A stretch of 64,000 bases of DNA from Chrysaora quinquecirrha. Its lineage: Eukaryota; Cnidaria; Scyphozoa; Semaeostomeae; Pelagiidae. Position 1 is the stretch's first letter. The number at the start of each line of letters is the position of its first letter. A program made the translations under genes and the position numbers. Shown here piece after piece: positions 1 to 11,227 of the stretch. The stretch spans positions 79,249-143,248 of the forward strand of contig JACTAT010000100.1 of NCBI GenBank assembly GCA_014526335.1, written 5' to 3'. The notes beneath the pieces were generated by a model that saw nothing but the letters and a program-made list of their open reading frames with translations, was not told the DNA's origin and did not search any database.

Positions 1-193
1 TTTTAACAATTAACAAAGATTTGGAAGGTCAAAGTTAAATTTCAAAACCCTAAATGGAGAGTTTTTGGTACCACCACCGTCGGCAATGAGTGGGGCTGAC
101 CATAAAACCTCTGTAGCGAGAGGATGAATGCAATTAAACGGGGTCTCGATCTTTTTGAGGGGGATAATGTTGAAAATAAATATGAATTCTTAC

Positions 194-276
194 ATGACAT
201 AACTGGAATAGTGCAGACCTGCTCATCGAAGGGGAAAAATGTGAAATCCATTGGGCAGAATATCATTAGCATCACT
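194..276 (-). CDS. Gene A exon 5: Cys-loop
   Basis: Acceptor ttttag and donor gtaaga bound 83 nt, with one leading base (completing an Arg codon), 27 codons and one trailing base. It encodes the disulphide loop CPMDFTFFPFDEQVC, the family hallmark with the FPFD core. The 83-nt length and phase are those of the homologous exon in gene B (13414-13332). Confidence 0.85.
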
Positions 277-3200
277 CTAAAAGGAGAACAGAAAACAAAC
301 TACAAGTGATGTCGCTGATTTTAATGAAATGTATAAGGAATGATGCTGGAAGGCCAATGGAAACGGGCGGAAATACCCTCTTCAAGATCAGCGAAAATGG
401 TTTGGTGGAGCCGGACGCAAACCGCGCCAACATGTTGGCCAACATGTTTACTATAGATGTTATCCAAACAAATGTGATTTTTATTTACCGAGTTGCCTAC
501 TTAAGACCAAAACTATAAATCTGCTATAGATGCATTGAAAAAGGGATATGGGCAGCAAACTGTGCTGAAAAGTTCCCATATTGCCACAGTCAAGGCAGTT
601 GAACCAGTCTATAATGGAATAGAATTACACTCTTTTCTTTTTATAAGAACCAGGAAATTTTGATCGAAGCTGGCTGTTCTTGAATTTTTGTCGTTTTTGA
701 GCCTGAAATGTTCTTAATCTGTTCTTAATTCCTTGGCTACTTAGATATCTATATTTTTCAATGAATGTCTGGGATGGAACTAGGTTTGTGTGAAAATGCA
801 GCATTCTTGTTTATTTCTTTGCTTGCTTGCTTTTTACGTTCAGTCTGACTGTTTTACTTACAAATTTAGCAGATATGCTTTGGGCTTCTGAAAATGCCAG
901 CCTCAGCTTGTTCTTAATTTGTTCTTAAAATCTGGGCAAAATCCAGGCTCGTGTTCTTATAACATTGTTCTTATAAAAAAAAGAGTGTAAGCAAGTTAAG
1001 AAAATTCTATGATGAAGTTGATACCCATTATATGGCTCTTTCAGTTTTAGGAATTTTAGGAAAAGTGGCAATGCAGTAGCAATTTTGCCTGACTTAATGC
1101 AAAAGTTACCCAGAGACACCGAGTTGCCCTCACAATTTTAAACTACCGATGTGTTTTTAGCAATGTTTCGATGATTGGAAAGTGTCTGTAATGAATATTA
1201 ATTTGAGAATATCTTTAGCACAAAGTTGAAAATTACTTGAAATATAGAGACATAACAAAACGTAAGGTATTCTCTTAAATGAGAAAGATACACTTTTTTT
1301 AATAAGCAACCGCTCAATAAGCAACTAGGGCTGAACTGACCTTAACATTGAGCAACTTGAGGGCTTAATAGAATTACTGTAAGCAACTAAGAAGTCAAAC
1401 AACCAAGCTTTTTCTCTTTCTTGTGTTAGGAAATTGTTCTTCGTTCTTATGTTTTGCATGTTGAACACTCAAAAAAATAAAGGTGCTCAAAAAAACCCCA
1501 AAGGGTTTTTCAACAGAGTACATATATCGAACCTCTAAAGGTGCTCCGAAAAACCCTTTCAAATGGTTCTTCAAAAAACCCTTATCATGGGTTTTTCAAA
1601 AATGAAAAACCCCTTTAAAGAGTGACGTCTAAAAAGGTTTTTTAAAAAACCCTAGCTGTGCGAAAAACCCTTGCCGATTTGAAAAACCCTGTCAAGCACC
1701 CTTATTTTTTTGAGTGAAGTATAAAATTTAGCGGGGGGCTGTCAGATTCAAAGTCCATTGTTTATGAGAAATTTGACGGACTTAAGGCAGATTTTTCGCA
1801 CGGATTCGACAGTTTTCAGAGGGCGGACTGGCAGGGATGCTGGGCTGCAATTGCAACCCGGGCCTTCATGTTACAGGGTCCTTATCAAGAGAAGAAGAGA
1901 ACTGGAAATATAGAGAACTGGAAATATAGAAGCAAGACAATATGGAAGCAAGACAATATGGAAGCAAGAAAATATGGAAGCAAGAAAATATGGAAGCAAG
2001 AAAATATGGAAAAGAATAGATGTTTTATAGAAGGGCGAGCCGCAACTAACAACAAGTTTGCTATAAATAGTAAACACAGGCCCCTTTTACTGGAAATAGC
2101 AGCCCTCGATATTCACTGCCAGTCCGCCTCTTAACCATAAATTCTGTTACTCGTGGTACCCATGTATAGAAAAACAACGAATTTTTTACCCATTTGTACC
2201 AATATCTCATATGTTTGAACCCAATTTAACACCTGAGGCAACTCTAAATGCTAAATGGGCTCTAAATGCGTCGAAAAGTCATTTGCGCTGAAAACTAAAA
2301 CGCACTTTTTATCAGGCTTTTCAAAGCAATGCATGTCTAAAATCTTATATATATTTTACTACCCATGTGTAGAGATTCTTTACGAATAATCAACCCATAT
2401 GTAGGGAAATTGGCGCTGAAAAAGTTACCCATTTGGGCGGCACGTCTAGTATAACGAACAATGGAAGTACCCCCCGGGCGTCGTTGGCTCTAGTCATGCA
2501 GTCCAGGCTCGAATCCCATCTATCGCGGCACCTCGAATAAGGCCCCACCTTCGAATGAGCCCTCCCCTCCAATAAGCCCCCACCTAAGAATTCATTATTG
2601 CAAATAAGCCCTCCCCTCAAATAAACCCCCATGGGGAATTATTCGAAGGATTTATGAATTTTTTCTGTCTAAAATGCCCCTTTCAACTAATCAAAACACT
2701 GAACAAGTTAGTCCTGACAGGTTTCACTGTCAATTCAACCAATAACCAGCTGATAAAAGAGTACAAATTTTTCTCTCTTCTATTCTTTTGACAACACACT
2801 TGCACCATCGAACTTTAGAATAAGCTCTCCCCTCGAATAAGCCCCCACAGTAAAATTCATGGTTTACAAATAAGCCCCCGGGGGTTTATTCGATGACTTA
2901 CGGTATGCCACTTGTAGAAAAATAATTTACTGTAATATCGCTACCGTGAACTTTGATACTGCTTTCTTGCCTTGAATAACCACTCTGGCTATAATTCAAA
3001 TATTATTAGCCTGGCTCATATATCGCCGTAGTGGAGGCTGGCAGAGATACCTACGACATGCTTCATGCAAGTTTCTTGCTAATTTGAACACTATACTGCT
3101 GGTGGCTTGTAGTGCCCCATACGATGCAGAGCAATGTTGAACTTTTCAGCGAAGATATCCACCAACTGCTGCCATTAGTGTACCGGCTAATGTGAACCAA

Positions 3201-4429
3201 GCTAGGACAGTCTAACCGGGGCGGTGAAACTTGTTGCAGTTATAAGCTGGTACTAAATCAATACACATAGAAGTGGTGAGAAAAAATATGTTTTCACTTT
3301 CACTAAAATAGAAACTTACACTATGTGACTTCTTGCTATCCGCCAACCTCTGCACATAAATTTTCACTAGCACTTCAACAGGGTCACCTATTTAAAAAAC
3401 ATCACAAACAAGAATTATTTTGATTTTGGTACCCATCGTTTGGTTCCTTGGTTTAACGTTTCGAGAATGTGCATGCACGAGTAGTTTTCATTTCGTGTCT
3501 GTATTGCGATGATAGGTAGAGTTCTTGAGCAAATGAATAGATCTTAAATTTATTAGCACCGTAGCACCAAAGTGCAGGGACGTTAGAGCAAGGGGCGATG
3601 GGTAGGCATTGCCCTCTTCCCATGCGGGAGCAGAGATTAGACGTGCCCCATCTTATGTACTTCTAGTCGACTTAAAGCCTCTTGTCTTGCCATTCGAATT
3701 ATCGGGTTATAATTCAGTTTCTTTCATATTTTAGCAGAGTTTGGTAACTCACAAGGCAAAAATGAGAACGAAGTATAATGTACCGTTAGACAACAAGTTT
3801 AACGGGGGTTAACAGACGGCATACTTCTGGTCGAGTTGAAACCTCTTGTCACTCGAATAATCGAGTCATAATCCTTTCCTTCATTTTTTGTAGAGTATAG
3901 TGTACCGTTAGACAACAGGTTTAACGTGGGTTAATAGACGATGGCCTAACCTGTATGCTTCTAGTCGAGATTCGGGCAGAGTTTGGTGTCTCATAACGCG
4001 CGAAAATGAGAACAAAGTAAAGTGTACCGTTAAACAACAGATTTAACGGGGATTAATGGACGGTAGCGTAACCGGTAAGGCCAACGGGAAAACTGGTGCT
4101 TATCACACCCATTAAATAACGCTTGCAAATTTTCAGAACAGCATATCGGTGATGTTAGCGCTAGGCAGTAGCCTAGGAAATAAGGTGAGTTAATGAATCG
4201 AGAAAATAAAGGATTTCAAAATAAGAATAATCAACTGCCTATAGATATTTGAAAAATACATGAAAATATATTTTTCGAAGATTTTCGAAAGAGGGTTTTC
4301 GAAAAAAGGGCTTGTGTAGTTGGCTTATATGAAGTTTTTTTATAGTAGTTGATTTTACCGTTTTTTGTTGGAAGTATTCTTCTGTCATAACCACTAACAT
4401 CTCCAGGAACAATTTCAGTCAGCATATCA
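194..4429 (-). CDS. Cys-loop ligand-gated ion channel, gene A (partial)
   Basis: Membrane receptor subunit of the pentameric ligand-gated channel superfamily (GABA-A, glycine, nicotinic types). Three minus-strand exons were read: 4429-4359 (N-terminal helix, GYDRRILP), 3387-3320 (beta-1 strand, DPVEVLVKIYV) and 276-194 (Cys-loop, CPMDFTFFPFDEQVC, 13 residues between the cysteines). Exon lengths of 71, 68 and 83 nt and their phases agree with gene B to the right. The exon that should lie between the last two (about 220 nt, loops D/A/E) was not recognised in 277-3319. A signal-peptide exon upstream of 4429 was not found either. The 3' half (binding loop C, M1-M4) lies beyond the left edge, so ion selectivity cannot be judged. 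It may be a decayed gene if exon 4 is really absent. Confidence 0.72.
625..990. mobile_element. TIR element, ACACTC family, copy 1
   Basis: Terminal inverted repeats of about 24 bp, TTACACTCTTTTCTTTTTAT at the left and its near complement ending GAGTGTAA at the right. There is no coding capacity. Related ends occur at 53606-54558 and 61918-62171, with isolated pieces near 1290 and 52008. Confidence 0.7.
1466..1716. mobile_element. TIR element, CACTCAAAAAAATAA ends
   Basis: Left end CACTCAAAAAAATAAAGG and right end CCTTATTTTTTTGAGTG are inverted copies. The interior is made of repeated and inverted short phrases (AAAACCC / GGGTTTTT). Non-coding, MITE-like. Confidence 0.7.
2140..2460. repeat. 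Dispersed repeat, shared with 55.57-56.06 kb
   Basis: Contains ACCCATTTGTA, GGCAACTCTAAATGCT, GCGCTGAAAA and ACCCATGTGTAGAGATTC in the same order as 55570-56060. The two copies are diverged. No ORF is conserved between them. Confidence 0.6.
2520..2900. repeat. AATAAGCCCCC repeat block
   Basis: Many spaced copies of CGAATAAGCCCCC-like phrases, in both orientations at the block ends (GGGGTTTATTCGA near 2885), closing with TTACGGTAT. Related phrases occur near 16205, 41258 and 50630. It looks like an old inverted-repeat element. Confidence 0.5.
3320..3387 (-). CDS. Gene A exon 3: beta-1 strand, 68 nt
   Basis: Acceptor aatag and donor gtaagt bound 68 nt. Two leading bases complete a Gly codon from the exon at 4359, then DPVEVLVKIYVQRLADSK and the rest follow. 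This matches the G-x-P-V-x-V-x-V pattern after the GYD-x-R-x-R-P helix. No ORF long enough to notice exists here; the exon was found from phase and motif. Confidence 0.7.
3560..4080. repeat. Degenerate tandem repeat, TGTACCGTTAGACAACA
   Basis: Three imperfect copies carrying GTACCGTTAGACAACA, TTTAACG-GGTTAA and CTTCTAGTCGA, spaced by roughly 100-140 bp. This lies in an intron of gene A, between exon 2 and the (unfound) upstream exon or its flank. Non-coding. Confidence 0.5.
4359..4429 (-). CDS. Gene A exon 2: N-terminal helix
   Basis: Acceptor gattctag and donor gtaaaa bound 71 nt, reading DMLTEIVPGDVSGYDRRILP and three further residues. The GYD-R-R-I-x-P block is the conserved start of the extracellular domain. 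It ends with a single base g that joins the 68-nt exon in frame. An upstream exon ending in phase 2 (signal peptide) is required but was not identified. Confidence 0.72.
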
Positions 4430-5977
4430 CTAGAATCGGAGGTTAATTTTAAATAAGTCATGCTTCGGGAGGGTCATAGGGCTCAAAAACCATAAAACCG
4501 CAAATTTTTAGCCAAAACTGTACACGCGTGCATGTTTTTCCTTAAAACCGTAAAATTGCACCGAAATAGCAAATTGAAGAACCGTACTTTTTAAAGACAA
4601 GAACCGTATAACCGCTCTCGAAATGTCGAAAAACCGCAAACCGCCATGCCCAATGACGCCTTCTGTTTCGTATTTATGCCTTTTAAGCAACTTTTTAGCT
4701 GCTTTTGTTGGCCTTTTTTAGTTCAAACCGTTCATTTGTACATCACTATGTAAGTCTTGCCCATCGGAATTGCCATTTTTGCAGGAAAAGCCTCATAAGT
4801 TGTCTTTTTACAACAAAAATTACCACAGTATAAGGGCTAAGAGAAAGTGCCGAGACTTCAGAGCTGGAATCTGACATATTATTTCAATTTCGCGAGCAGA
4901 AAAGCGCCAAAATGTGCCTTCTCATAACGAAAAGTACTATAATTTATAAGAGAAACTGCTTAGACTTACCTAAGCACCCCATGAGCTACTCATGATGCTG
5001 GAGTACTGGAATCTGACATATTTAAACAATTTTGTGAGCAGAAAGCACGAAATTGTCATTTTATAGCGAAAATAACGAAGTGCTAAGAGAACGTGCTGGG
5101 ACTTAAGCGACCAATAAGCCAATTGGAGGTCTGAAATCTAAGATTTTTTGGACTGGCTCTGAGTCAAGTGGCTTATTAAAAAAAATAGTGTCATTCATGA
5201 ATACAGTATCTATGAATAACGTCTTACAGACGTTATATTTGCTTACTGCGCAATACCTTGCTAAGGTAGATTCTTTTTTGGAAGTTTTGTATGCATTTTA
5301 ACTTACCGACATTCTGTGTCAATTAATGGAAATAAAAGACGATATGTTTACTTATTGAGGTAATACATCGCTAAGGTATTTTAAAATTGCAAGAAACAGT
5401 GTTTCGGTGTGTTTCTGACGTTCATACTTTACATATGTTTTTACATTCTTTATTTTCAGTTGGCTTTTTGTAGCCGAAGCTTATTTATAAAGGTTTTTTA
5501 TGTCTTAACTTAACCGATATTCCGTGTCATTAAGTGAGGTAAACGATGAAATTTTACTTACTGGGTCTGACCACTTGCCAGTTCAATACAAATTATCGCA
5601 ATAGTTACTGTTATAGCAAAGATCGCCATCTTGCATCCACTCCAGAATCGCTTTATACTGTTATTATTCCTCCTTATCTATTTCGATACGACCAAAACAA
5701 AGTCTGTTTTGTTTTGGTATCAAACGATTTGGAGATTAGCACCAATGCATCTAATACATAATATATTAATGAATTATGTTTGTTTTCATATCTATTGCAT
5801 TACCTGTTAAGGTATGAATACATATTTATCCCTGCATATTAATTGGAATGATTACGTTCCTTTTATAAAGATTTCTATCGATAAAATACTAGCTGAATTC
5901 GCTAAAATATTGTTAAAATATTACTTAAAGGAGGGATCATAGAGGTGGGTTAAAAAACATAAAACCGCAAATTTTGG
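4430..5977. other. Non-coding stretch with degenerate repeats
   Basis: No gene recognised. 4460-4700 is a short copy of an AAAACCGCAAATTTTT-type repeat also seen at 5940 and 6470. 4850-5160 holds about three diverged copies of a unit with GAATCTGACATATT and GAGCAGAAA. The rest is AT-rich sequence. Confidence 0.5.
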
Positions 5978-6428
5978 AGCCAATAGACTTTTCAAAGAGG
6001 TCTGGGTTGGTGTGACATTTTCCTGCAAAATGGTAGATATATGGAGTAAAGGAATCCTCTCTGCGTGCAAAGACCATGATAACAGTCGCCTCAGGAGAGA
6101 TAGTGCAGCAGATTTTACTTCCAATTCGCGAATAATAGAAGAAAAATGGGAGAAAAGGAATCTGTGACAGTAGATGTTAAATCTATCTGCAGAAACTCTG
6201 AAAAAAATGTTGCAAGTAACTCACAAAAAAGAAAATACTTGATTAAATGCCTCCTAGAGCGGACAAACTGGCACTTGAAACCTTTCTTCGACTTTCTTTT
6301 ATGCAATGTTTTTCCTGAAACGACCGCAATGCCGGGTGTTTGAACGTTGAGAGGATTCCCTTACTCAAAATGTCCACCATTTTCCAGAAAAATGTCACGC
6401 CAGCCCGAACCTCTTTGAAAAGGTCTGT
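5978..6428. mobile_element. Fold-back element, AAGAGGTCTGGG ends
   Basis: The left arm (near 5990-6030, AAGAGGTCTGGGTTGGTGTG) is repeated inverted at the right (near 6385-6425). A second copy of the same family is at 15522-15815. The ORFs here on both strands do not match each other's codon pattern and are judged non-coding. Confidence 0.6.
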
Positions 6429-6970
6429 TCCCTTAAAACTATAAAACAGCACGGAAATCACAAATTCAAAAACCGTAAAACCGTACTTTTTGAACTTAAG
6501 GAAAACCGCTCTCAAAATGTCGAAAAGCCGCCCCGTCATGCCCAACTCCCCCTCCCTCCTTAATAGCCTCTGTTTAATACACTCTTCTTTGATAAGCAAT
6601 CGGTTAATATTAATAAGCATTTTAGTGCTGGGTTCACACAAACATAAATGTTAAGCGATTCGAGGGTTCAGTGAAGAAGCTGTAGACAACGCACGGGGGG
6701 TCTTGGCTAAATATTGAGCAGGGCCTGACGCTAGCATATTCATGGTGGCATCGCTGGATAAATTAATTTTTTACAAGAATGGTACCAGTGGCTAGACCAA
6801 GACCAATGTCTACAAAAATGATGCCCTAAGCTAGACTAATATTGATAATGATACCATTTGCCAGATCCATTTCCAAGCCATTCGTGTCAGTGTGTATCCA
6901 AAATTGTTCGTTTGCAGCCTTAAACTTCACAGGTCGATTTGTTTCTTTTGCCATTTTATGCTACTTAGTA

Positions 6971-7155
6971 GGCGATGAGGCGTCGTGGCCTAATCCAGCT
7001 GGCTCGTTGTGTCAGATGTTCAGCCTGGTGCTGGTCAGGGTTTGAGCCCAAGCTACCGTAACGTCACAGCCAGGGTGGAGGACTCGATTAGTAAACCTAC
7101 TTCTGAGACAATAACGACTGGCGCTAAATTCATTAGTTCACGTTTTCCTTTCACC
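6971..7155 (+). repeat. tRNA-derived SINE, family 1, copy a
   Basis: Contains a box A-like GGCGTCGTGGCCTAATCC, a box B-like GGTTTGAGCCC near 7040, and a shared 3' part (GTCACAGCCAGGGT, TTCACC end). The same family occurs at 29300-29468 on plus, and at 11344-11518, 15036-15210 and 36735-36850 on minus. Confidence 0.65.
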
Positions 7156-8075
7156 TACTTATTACAGAAATGGACAGGATTAAAATCGTCTTTCAATTCA
7201 AAGGTTTTCAGCTCAAAGCATGACAGTTTCATAGACCAACGCTGTCAAATGAAATATGCTTGCCTAGGCCAAAATTGCAAAAAGTATACCCTTGGCTAGA
7301 CTAGAAGTCCAAAAAAGTATGAACGCGGCATGTCACATTCCCAGATACCTTTACAATGGCAGAAAGAAGCCCCCCCTCGTGAAAAAACTGGTATAAAATA
7401 AATGAACATTGTAAAAAGATAGAGCTAAAGGAATATATTAACCTTTGACTTTATACATCATTGTAAACTACACCGTCTGCATTTTTTTTTCCTACCAACG
7501 CTTAGGTTAAAATTAACCATCTTATATCATCATATTTAGATGAACCAAAAGGAAAGCTGATAATGTCTTTGTGATAAGAATCGAGCTCAAAACCAGTAAA
7601 ACACATCACATACAGCTTTCCACACAAATTCCAAACGAGGCTGCAATTGTATTGTATATGCTATTGCCATTCTTGTGTCAGAAACCGAGTGAACGGAACA
7701 CTGAATTTTTGAGAAATCTACAAATCAAAAAACTAATAAGTATAAAATAAATTTATTTTTTGCTTTACTCTTATATGCATAACTAAAATACTTGGCAACA
7801 CGCTACATTTTCTTTAGCCCTGTATGTCAGTATACTCGCATACTTAAGTTACTGAGGTACTGTACCTTAGTTTTTTCAAAGTCTAACGATATTGTTTATT
7901 TCAATGTCATAATACTCATAAAATAAATATTAAAGAATATTATATGAATATTTCTACCAAGATTACAATATTAATAGTCGATTCACAACCTTAACAAATA
8001 TGCACACTCCTCTCCAGGCTCCAAACGCGTGTCTTCTGTTCACAGAGAACCACAATACAGTACGTTGCCAGCTAA
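7156..8075. other. Non-coding stretch
   Basis: AT-rich sequence with no recognisable exon, repeat end or RNA gene on either strand. Confidence 0.5.
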
Positions 8076-8354
8076 GGCCCTGGCCAAACGATCGAACATT
8101 CTTGGTCCAACATTTAAGATTTTTCTTGTGCTTGTCAAGCAAAATGTTTGACCGTTTGGCCACGGCCAAAACATTACTCGCCCAACATTTTTTGCTTGCG
8201 TCGAGCACAAAACTTCTTCAAAAACATCACCCAAAAAGTTTGTTACTTTTGTTTGTCCAGCAATGTGCTTTGGACGGGGCCAAACGGTCAAACATTTGTT
8301 GTACAGCAAATTTGAAATGTTGGACCAACAACGTTTGATCGTTTGGCCAGGGCC
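8076..8354. mobile_element. Harbinger-like MITE, GGCCCTGGCCAAACG family, copy 1
   Basis: 279 bp flanked by TAA on both sides (8073-8075 and 8355-8357), as for PIF/Harbinger elements. The termini GGCCCTGGCCAAACGATC and GATCGTTTGGCCAGGGCC are perfect inverted repeats, and inner arms with AACATT and TTGG phrases also pair. No transposase ORF. A second complete copy is at 13925-14349. Confidence 0.85.
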
Positions 8355-8358
8355 TAAC

Positions 8359-8724
8359 AGAGGCTTCCGCAAAAGATGGCGGCTGTTCTGTCCTTTATTT
8401 TTATTAAGGGTTAAGGAAGGAAATTCAGGGAATAATGTCCTTAGTTACTGCAGCTGAGCACAATCACGTTGAATTCGTTGAATTCTCGCAACCTAGGACA
8501 ATATTCCGAGAATTCCCTTCGAAAATTCTTAATAAAAACATACTGTAGACTTATTACTTCAGTACCAGTTATCGCTCATCAGACTGAGACTAAAGCCAAA
8601 CCGAGATCGCTCAAACTGTAGTTTGAGCGTCCAGCGACCGATAACAACGACTCAGGTAAAACTGTAAGTCTAATAAAAACAAGGGACTGGACAGAAGCGG
8701 CCACCATCTTTAGCAGAAGCCTCT
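8359..8724. mobile_element. TIR element, AGAGGCTTC ends, with inner inverted repeat
   Basis: The left end AGAGGCTTCCGCAAAAGATG pairs with the right end ending CATCTTTAGCAGAAGCCTCT. An inner pair (about 8532-8683; GTAGACTTATTAC and its complement GTAAGTCTAATAA) gives nested stems. It begins four bases after the previous MITE's TAA. Non-coding. Confidence 0.7.
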
Positions 8725-9824
8725 ATATATTTATTATATTCCTCCCACTCTTTCGGAAACAGATACAAACAACTACAACAACATAATCGAGTTCCCCAGA
8801 GTGTCTTCTTTGTAGTTGGAGCAGGGTGGTGGAGTGTGGAAGTACGTAGACAACGACGAATTTAAAAAGTCTAAAGCCACTAGTCTTGTTGTCTTTATGA
8901 CGTCACTCACAGATTTACATTGCTTAAGTAGCCAATCAGAATGCAATGCAATCCTACGAGTTACCAAATTCAAATACGGACAAGGCAGTGTATACAGTGT
9001 AGAGATACCTATATATCTTGGGAACAGGGTTGAAAACAGCAACTGATTTTCTCTCTTCCTTATCAAATTGAACAATTGTAGCATCCTTTATTGTAGGACT
9101 TGGACACTGTCAAGTTTTCAAGTTTCTATCCGTGTCTTGGTCTACAATTTTATCCTGCAGACAACATTATTTTGAGCCAGTATACACACAAGAAAGTCAC
9201 AAAAGCAGCAGGGAAGCCTTTCCGCGACATATTGTCAATCTTTCCCGGCAATACAAGCATGTCACTTAGAAATTTTCTTTTGCTCTTGCATTCTGGTTTC
9301 TCCATGGTCGAGTCTTCTGTGGCAACCGGCCATTTTCCAAAACCCTTTTCGCAACTGCCAAAATTGCTGTCTATGCTTTCCTATTGATGGGAAAAAGATG
9401 TTGTTTGAGCCGATGTTGTTTGCCAAGATTAAAAAACTAGCAGCTTTAATGCGAGTAACTATTCTAATCCTAGTTTCAATTAACAGTGAAACTACGCAAT
9501 TCAAAAGTCTGGCTTCAGCTAGTCGAGAAAGACGATGTCAAGAAGAAGCCTAATGGCAGAAGGATCTTGGTTTTGCATCAACTGAATAAGGGATGAAATA
9601 ATAGATAGGGATCATGAAAAGGGTGTCATTGCTGAGAAGGATGTCCCGGATGATAGAGTAGATAGATTGGCAAACACGATTTTTCTTTGACATTTCATTT
9701 TTTTCATGAAAATATTGCCCTAAGAAATATTTTAAAAGATCCTGACCAAAAAGACTATTCAAATTTTTCTCTACTCAAAAAATAATTTTTTGCCAAATCG
9801 CAACCCGATACAATGGAATTATAG
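8725..9824. other. Non-coding stretch, weak ORFs
   Basis: ORFs of 70-103 codons exist on both strands (for example 9100-9387 plus). None shows a family motif or a splice-consistent partner. I see no supportable gene. Confidence 0.45.
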
Positions 9825-10069
9825 TACACTAGTTGCAACTGCCACGACATTTCGCTCGTGTTGACTGTGACTGACGGAAATCAGTTATTACCAATGGCAG
9901 AAATAATACATGTTCAACTAAATGGATCAGTGCGCCGATTAGTTGCCGTCAAAAAGGATCTAGTTGACGACCATTTGCAAGCGCGCTTTTGTTGACAGGT
10001 CAGGTCAGCTGCGACAAATTTGTTCCAAAAAATCGCTGATTAGTAGTCGGCAACTAGTTCTGGTGTACA
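9825..10069. mobile_element. TIR element, GTACACTAGTTGC ends
   Basis: GTACACTAGTTGCAACTG at the left and GGCAACTAGTTCTGGTGTAC at the right are inverted copies, apart from a 5-base insertion. Non-coding. Confidence 0.5.
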
Positions 10070-10194
10070 CAATATCAACATAAGCCTGGCTTAAAAGACA
10101 AATTGACCCCCGTTCAGATTTGTTACCAATGCCCAACAGGGACTTTTTCATGCCTGCAAAACAGCAAAGAAATTGCGAACGAGGTAAAAATTAA

Positions 10195-10327
10195 ACCCAG
10201 GGGTAATCATTAACTTTCAATACGGGGTCCATGCCAATATTTAGGGTCCAAAACTGCTAGATTAATATTTGGAATCTGTGAGTTACAACATGCCCCCGTA
10301 TTGAAAGCTAGGGAGTTACTTCCTGGG
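10195..10327. repeat. Short inverted repeat with CCCAGG ends
   Basis: CCCAGGGGTAATCATTAACT at the left pairs with AGGGAGTTACTTCCTGGG at the right. Both arms contain CTTTCAATACGGGG or its complement. Hairpin-like, non-coding. Confidence 0.6.
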
Positions 10328-10560
10328 CTCAACCTAAGACTATTAAAATTACAAAAGGTCCAAAATTTGAATAAATATCGGTATCTATAACTTTATATAG
10401 AAGAATAAATGTATATATAACGGTATATTGAAGTTTCATTTCTGGTTCTCATTCATTCCAAACGAATAGATTTTCGCTGGACTTTTTAAACATATTCACT
10501 TTAGCTCGCAAGTTCTTGCGAAGTATAGGGTTCTGGCTAGGGGGCTATACATTTTATAAT

Positions 10561-10821
10561 TCATTTCATTTCAGTCTTCTCTGTTGAGTTAGTGAACCAA
10601 GTCGAATGAACGAAGAGAATGGAAGATTTTGGCGCGCCTTTTTTCGAAATATGCGTGTGCTACTAGCAATACCGTATAGCTTTTCTACAGTCGTTTGGCA
10701 GGCTTCTCAACTTTTGCATTGCTAGCACACGCATATTTCGAAAAATTGGCGCGCCAAAATCTTTCATTCTCTTTGTTCATTCGACTTGGTTCCCTAATAG
10801 AGAAGACTGAAATGAAATGAA
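10561..10821. repeat. Long near-perfect palindrome
   Basis: The left arm 10561-10667 and right arm 10718-10821 are nearly perfect complements around a loop of about 50 bp. Each arm holds TTTTGGCGCGCC or its complement, TTCGAAATATGCGTGTGCT and CAGTCTTCTCT. Such a structure could extrude as a cruciform. Non-coding on both strands. Confidence 0.8.
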
Positions 10822-11012
10822 AGTCCACTAGACTGTCTTGACCACGTTGAAAAACACTAGCCATACATCGAAAAGAAAATCTACCACACAGCGCTATACA
10901 AGGCGACCGTTGACGTTTTGTAAAGTAAAGTCGGGAGAAAAATCTGGCCATTTTACCGGGGCTTATAAGGGGGGGGGGTAGGATCACTCGTGATTAACAA
11001 CTATACTTCTAC

Positions 11013-11227
11013 CTTAGGCAAAGATTGTCGAGCCGAGCTACTGATTGTCGTCATGGTGAGGACTGTTGTTATTCCAAGAGAAACTCTAGCAGGTGCTGAC
11101 TCAGCAGGTATCCAGAACGAGACCCATGATATAATGACCACAATGCATGATGGGATATATGTCTCGATGAGGAAAAATCCAACTCTTCTTTGGAATTCGA
11201 ATGTCGCCAGTAGGTAAGCGTGGTTTC
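11013..11227 (-). CDS. Gene B exon: M1-M2 pore region
   Basis: 215 nt from acceptor ttctttag to donor gtagaa, phase 2 in and phase 0 out. It reads FQRRVGFFLIETYIPS (M1), ISWVSFWIPAESAPARVSLG and TTVLTMTTI (M2), then SSSARQSLPK. The proline in the first membrane segment and the PAR triplet match anionic Cys-loop channels. The next exon would start the M3 segment; none was recognised to the left. Confidence 0.9.

Noticed and set aside
6243..6641. 132-codon minus-strand ORF
   Set aside because: Lies across the right arm of a fold-back element and its flank; relatives of the element do not keep the frame.
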